Assembly: GCF_030814655.1 (NCBI RefSeq)
Contig: NZ_JAUSVK010000001.1
Location: 813,043-877,042 of the forward strand
Origin: Labrys monachus
GTDB lineage: Bacteria > Pseudomonadota > Alphaproteobacteria > Rhizobiales > Labraceae
DNA length: 64,000 bases
Direction of reading: 5' to 3'
A model generated the notes under the pieces. It made no database searches. It saw only the letters and a list, made by a program, of their open reading frames with translations, and was not told where the DNA came from. This document shows, one piece after another, positions 60,724-64,000 of this stretch (within the stretch, counting starts at the first letter, position 1; every line of letters begins with the position of its first letter). The position numbers and the translations under genes are program-made.

Positions 60724-61499
60724 CGACGGGACGGCAGGCCGCCCTCGTCACCGGCGCGGCCGGCGGCATCGGCCTTTCCATCGCGATCCGGCTCGCATCG
60801 GCCGGCTTCGACGTCGCGCTGAACGACCTCGCCGACGGCGAGAGGCTCGATCTGGCGGCGGAGCGGGTGGCGGCGGCCGGCGGGAGGGTGGCCAAGGTTC
60901 CCGGCGACGTCGGCAGCCTCGCCGCCCACGCGGCGATGCTGGACGAGGCCGAGGCGGCCATCGGTCCGCTGTCGACCCTCGTCAACAATGCCGGCGTCTC
61001 CGTCCTGTCGCGCGGCGACCTGCTCGATGTCACCGAGGAGAGCTACGACCGCTGCATGGCCGTCAACGCCAAGGCGCATTTCTTCCTGTCGCAGGCCTTC
61101 GCCCGCCGCATCGTGAAACGGGACCGCGGGGATGGCCGCTTCTACAGCCTGATCGGGGTCACCTCGTCGAACGCCGTCGCAGTCGCGGTCCAGCGCAGCG
61201 AATATTGCGCGTCCAAGGCGGCCGCGGCGATGATCGCCAAGGCGTTCGCCGTCCGCCTCGGCCGCGAGAACGTCGCCGTCTACGACGTCCAGCCGGGCCT
61301 GATCGAGACGGACATGACCCGCGTGGTGAAGGACGTCTACCAGCGCCGCATCGACGAGGATGGGCTGACGCTCCTGCCGCGCATGGGGCAGCCGGACGAT
61401 GTCGGGCGCATCGTCGCCGCGCTCGCCAGCGGCGCGCTCCCCTACACCACGGGCCATGTGATCTCGGCCGACGCCGGCATGCTCGTCTCCCGCTACTGA
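60720..61499 (+). CDS. Short-chain dehydrogenase/reductase
   Basis: 259-residue SDR. Cofactor motif Thr-Gly-Ala-Ala-Gly-Gly-Ile-Gly, Asn-Asn-Ala-Gly and catalytic Tyr-Cys-Ala-Ser-Lys. Resembles 3-oxoacyl-ACP reductase/FabG-like enzymes. ATGA overlap with the dehydrogenase; 9 bases before the DUF993 gene. Confidence 0.88.
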   Translation: MTTGRQAALVTGAAGGIGLSIAIRLASAGFDVALNDLADGERLDLAAERVAAAGGRVAKVPGDVGSLAAHAAMLDEAEAAIGPLSTLVNNAGVSVLSRGDLLDVTEESYDRCMAVNAKAHFFLSQAFARRIVKRDRGDGRFYSLIGVTSSNAVAVAVQRSEYCASKAAAAMIAKAFAVRLGRENVAVYDVQPGLIETDMTRVVKDVYQRRIDEDGLTLLPRMGQPDDVGRIVAALASGALPYTTGHVISADAGMLVSRY

Positions 61500-61508
61500 G
61501 GTATCGTC

Positions 61509-62657
61509 ATGCAAATTCAGCTTCCGGACCCGGATGGGCGCCTGTCGGGCTACAGCCTCGCCGGCACGCCGTTGGAGGCGCCGAAGGCTCCGGCCGCCTT
61601 CAACCGCGTCGTCTTCTCCGCTGCCCATGTCGTGGCGGACGCGCTGACGGCGGGCGATCCCTCCGGCCCGGCAGCGGTCGACTGGGAGGCGACGATGGCG
61701 TTCCGCCGCCATCTCGCCGGCCTCGGCCTCGGCATCGCCGAGGCGATGGATACGGCGCAGCGCGGCATGGGGCTGGACTGGCAGGGCGCCCTCGAACTCA
61801 TCCGCCGCACCCGAGCCGAATTGCCCGACGCCCTCGTCTTCAACGGCGCCGGCACGGACCAGCTGGCGCCCGAGGCGGCGCGCTCGCTCGACGATGTGCG
61901 CCGGGCCTATTTCGAGCAGATCGAGGCGATCCAGAGGACGGGAGGCCGCATCATCCTGATGGCGAGCCGGGCTCTCGCCCGCCTGGCGGCGAAGCCCGCC
62001 GACTATGCCGCCGTCTATCGCGACGTGCTGGTGCGCTGCGACCAGCCCGTCATCCTGCACTGGCTGGGCGAGATGTTCGATCCGGCCCTGGCGGGCTATT
62101 GGGGCTGCGAGACCTTCGCGGAGGCTATGGAGGCCGTCGTCGCGATCATCGGCGAGAATGCCGCCAAGGTCGACGGCATCAAGGTCTCGCTGCTCGACAA
62201 GGACAAGGAGATCGTCATGCGCCGCCGCCTGCCGGCGGGCGTGAAGATGTATACCGGTGACGACTTCAACTATCCCGAACTGATCGAAGGCGATGGGGAG
62301 GGATACTCCCACGCCCTGCTCGGCATCTTCGACCCGCTGGCGCCGGCCGCCGCCCTCGCCATGTCCCGCCTCGCCGCCGGCGACAAAGCGGGCTTCCGCG
62401 CCGTGCTCGACCCCACGGTGCCGCTGGCGCGGCTGATCTTCCGGGCGCCGACGCATTATTACAAGACCGGCGTGGTGTTCCTCGCCTGGCTCAACGGCTT
62501 CCAGAGGCATTTCATCATGCTGAACGGGCACCAGGCGATGCGGCCGCTGCCCTATTTCGTCGAGGTCTTCAAGCATGCGGACCGCTGCGGCCTGCTACGC
62601 GACCCCGACCTGGCGGTCGTCCGGATGCGGGCGCTGCTCGCCCTCTACGGCGTTTGA
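61509..62657 (+). CDS. DUF993-family protein (dihydrodipicolinate-synthase-like TIM barrel)
   Basis: 382-residue protein of the DUF993 family, a class I aldolase-like TIM barrel. Features include AHVVADAL, FNGAGTDQL, ILHWLGEMFDP, DGIKVSLLDKDKE (a Lys candidate for a Schiff base) and YTGDDFNYPELIEGDGEGYSHALLGI. Relatives sit in sugar or polyol clusters beside sugar isomerases. A retro-aldol or lyase step on a sugar-derived keto acid is plausible inference. Confidence 0.8.
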   Translation: MQIQLPDPDGRLSGYSLAGTPLEAPKAPAAFNRVVFSAAHVVADALTAGDPSGPAAVDWEATMAFRRHLAGLGLGIAEAMDTAQRGMGLDWQGALELIRRTRAELPDALVFNGAGTDQLAPEAARSLDDVRRAYFEQIEAIQRTGGRIILMASRALARLAAKPADYAAVYRDVLVRCDQPVILHWLGEMFDPALAGYWGCETFAEAMEAVVAIIGENAAKVDGIKVSLLDKDKEIVMRRRLPAGVKMYTGDDFNYPELIEGDGEGYSHALLGIFDPLAPAAALAMSRLAAGDKAGFRAVLDPTVPLARLIFRAPTHYYKTGVVFLAWLNGFQRHFIMLNGHQAMRPLPYFVEVFKHADRCGLLRDPDLAVVRMRALLALYGV

Positions 62658-62666
62658 GGCAGGGCG

Positions 62667-63527
62667 GTGCGGGACTTTTCGCATGATCATTCCGCGCTTG
62701 CCCTGAACACGGCCACGCTCGGGCACAATGTCGACGGGCATGGCGCGGGCTGGGCGCCCGAGCGGATCATCGATGCCTGTGCCGAGCGCGGCTTCGGCGG
62801 GATTGTGTTCTGGCGGCGCGAGATCGGCGGCAGGGCGGTCGAGATCGGCGAACGCGCGCGGGCCGCGGGGCTGGAGGTCTGCGGTCTCTGCCGCTCCCCC
62901 TTCCTGGTGGGGCCGCTGGCACTGCCCTCGCGGCAGGCGGTGATGGATGATTTCCGTGCCTCGATCGACATGGCCGCGGCGCTCGGGGCGTCCTGCCTGA
63001 CGATCTGCGTCGGCGGCGTCATCGAAGGATCGCACAGCATGCGGGAGAGCCTGCGGAGGGTGGCGGACCTCGTCGCCGAGGCGGTTCCCCATGCCGCGCA
63101 GGCCGGCGTGAGCCTCGCGCTGGAGCCGCTGCATCCGGTCTATGGCGGCAATCGCTCCTGCCTGGTCACGGTGCGCGACGCCGTCGATATGTGCGAGGCG
63201 ATCGCCGATCCCGTGCTGAAGGTGGCGGTCGACGTCTACCACGTCTGGTGGGATCTCTCCCTGCCGGAGCAATTGCGCCGCCTCGGCGGGAGCGGCATCG
63301 CGGGCTATCACCTGTGCGACTGGCTGGCCGACACCCGCGACGTGCTGCTCGACCGCGGCATGATGGGAGACGGCGTCGCCGATCTCAGAGCCATCCGCCG
63401 GGCGGTCGAGGATGCCGGCTATGCCGGCTATTGCGAGGTGGAGATCTTCTCCGCGGCGAACTGGTGGAAGCGCGATCCGGCCGACGTGCTCGACATCTGC
63501 GTCGAGCGGTTCCGGACGCATTGCTGA
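62667..63527 (+). CDS. Sugar phosphate isomerase/epimerase (TIM barrel)
   Basis: 286-residue AP-endonuclease-2/xylose-isomerase-like TIM barrel. Metal-binding Glu in SLALEPLHP, Asp/His in VDVYHVWWD, His/Asp in YHLCDW and Glu in [11 protein letters not shown] start at 62667 with a modest GAGG-type ribosome site. Isomerises or epimerises a ketose-type intermediate in the cluster. Confidence 0.85.
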   Translation: MRDFSHDHSALALNTATLGHNVDGHGAGWAPERIIDACAERGFGGIVFWRREIGGRAVEIGERARAAGLEVCGLCRSPFLVGPLALPSRQAVMDDFRASIDMAAALGASCLTICVGGVIEGSHSMRESLRRVADLVAEAVPHAAQAGVSLALEPLHPVYGGNRSCLVTVRDAVDMCEAIADPVLKVAVDVYHVWWDLSLPEQLRRLGGSGIAGYHLCDWLADTRDVLLDRGMMGDGVADLRAIRRAVEDAGYAGYCEVEIFSAANWWKRDPADVLDICVERFRTHC

Positions 63528-63564
63528 CGGGGTCCGCCGGCCCATCCCCATGAAAGGTTCTGCG

Positions 63565-64000
63565 ATGAAAATTCTGGTACCCGTGAAGCGGGTGGCCGAC
63601 CACAACGCCAAGATCCGCGTGAAGCCGGACGGTTCGGGCGTCGACCTCGCCAACGTCAAGATGTCGATGAACCCCTTCGACGAGATCTCCGTGGAGGAGG
63701 CGGTGCGCCTGAAGGAGGCCGGCAAGGCGGGGGAAGTGGTCGTGGTCTCGATCGGCCCGGCGAAGGCCGAGGATGTCCTGCGCGCGGCCCTCGCCATGGA
63801 CGCCGACCGGGCCATTCTGGTGGAGGCCGACGATGCCGTCGAGCCGCTCGCCGTGGCCAAGATCCTCAAGGGGGTGGCCGATGCCGAGGGGCCTGGCCTC
63901 GTCCTCGTCGGCAAGCAGGCGATCGACGACGACTGCAACCAGACCGGACAGATGCTGGCCGCGCTGCTCGGCTGGGCGCAGGCGACCTTCGCCTCCCGCA
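63565..64000 (+). CDS. etfB: Electron transfer flavoprotein beta subunit (3' end outside window)
   Basis: N-terminal 145 residues of Etf[20 protein letters not shown] and [18 protein letters not shown]-like segment, then [30 protein letters not shown] and [27 protein letters not shown] 63565 is preferred for the AAAGG six bases upstream; an ATG at 63550 is in frame. As partner of EtfA it accepts electrons from the acyl-CoA dehydrogenase and passes them to ETF-quinone oxidoreductase. Its place in this operon suggests dedicated electron transfer. Confidence 0.9.
   Translation, partial: MKILVPVKRVADHNAKIRVKPDGSGVDLANVKMSMNPFDEISVEEAVRLKEAGKAGEVVVVSIGPAKAEDVLRAALAMDADRAILVEADDAVEPLAVAKILKGVADAEGPGLVLVGKQAIDDDCNQTGQMLAALLGWAQATFASR

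Overview
The window is high-GC DNA with dense, mostly overlapping genes. Short ATGA, GTGA or TGATG junctions are common, and many genes start at GTG or TTG behind good Shine-Dalgarno sequences. Gene families and two perfect FixK/FNR boxes (TTGAT-N4-ATCAA) point to an alphaproteobacterium, probably Hyphomicrobiales; the genus cannot be read from the window. I saw no rRNA, tRNA, insertion sequence, phage gene or CRISPR array. About 60 protein genes can be supported.

Layout. 1-7879 (minus): a peptide ABC importer operon reading M20 peptidase, FadR-type regulator, two permeases, two ATPases, alpha/beta hydrolase, binding protein (cut by the window edge). 8127-22198: a polar amino-acid or gamma-glutamyl-compound region with an XRE-cupin regulator, two paralogous binding proteins, a fused permease-ATPase, a GMC dehydrogenase with a small partner, an enolase-superfamily enzyme, HyuA/HyuB (oxoprolinase family), an SDR and a gamma-glutamyltransferase-like protein. 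22214-24682: TetR regulator facing an outer-membrane efflux lipoprotein. 24824-27006: FixK box, HWE/HisKA_2-type kinase, two tiny membrane proteins and a VIT1-family transporter.

27212-32223 (plus): a six-gene unit with a thermostable-hemolysin-family protein, an AMP-binding ligase, a heme-oxygenase-like diiron protein, an SDR, a TPR protein and a methyltransferase. It looks like a small-molecule biosynthesis unit of unknown product. 32284-46776 (minus): up to 13 genes in one direction: FAH-family enzyme, alpha/beta hydrolase, amidohydrolase, LivH, LivM, binding protein, LivG, a LivF ATPase fused to a Tm-1-like domain, the matching TIM-barrel protein, a flotillin, an SRPBCC protein and an SRPBCC-quinone oxidoreductase fusion. 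A divergent GntR regulator follows. 47774-48886: a second FixK box, a small unknown protein and a spermidine-synthase-like protein.

48908-64000: LysR regulator, MaoC dehydratase, aldo/keto reductase and GMC oxidoreductase, then a sugar ABC importer (VOC protein, binding protein, two permeases, UgpC-type ATPase), an MDR dehydrogenase, acyl-CoA dehydrogenase, SDR, DUF993 protein, sugar isomerase and the start of etfB. Three intergenic sites beginning GTAAATAACTA tie the aldo/keto reductase/GMC pair, the sugar operon and the acyl-CoA dehydrogenase operon into one likely regulon. The most interesting items are the diiron/hemolysin cluster, the LivF-Tm-1 fusion, the three-site regulon, and two regulator-operator systems that can be read directly from the sequence.
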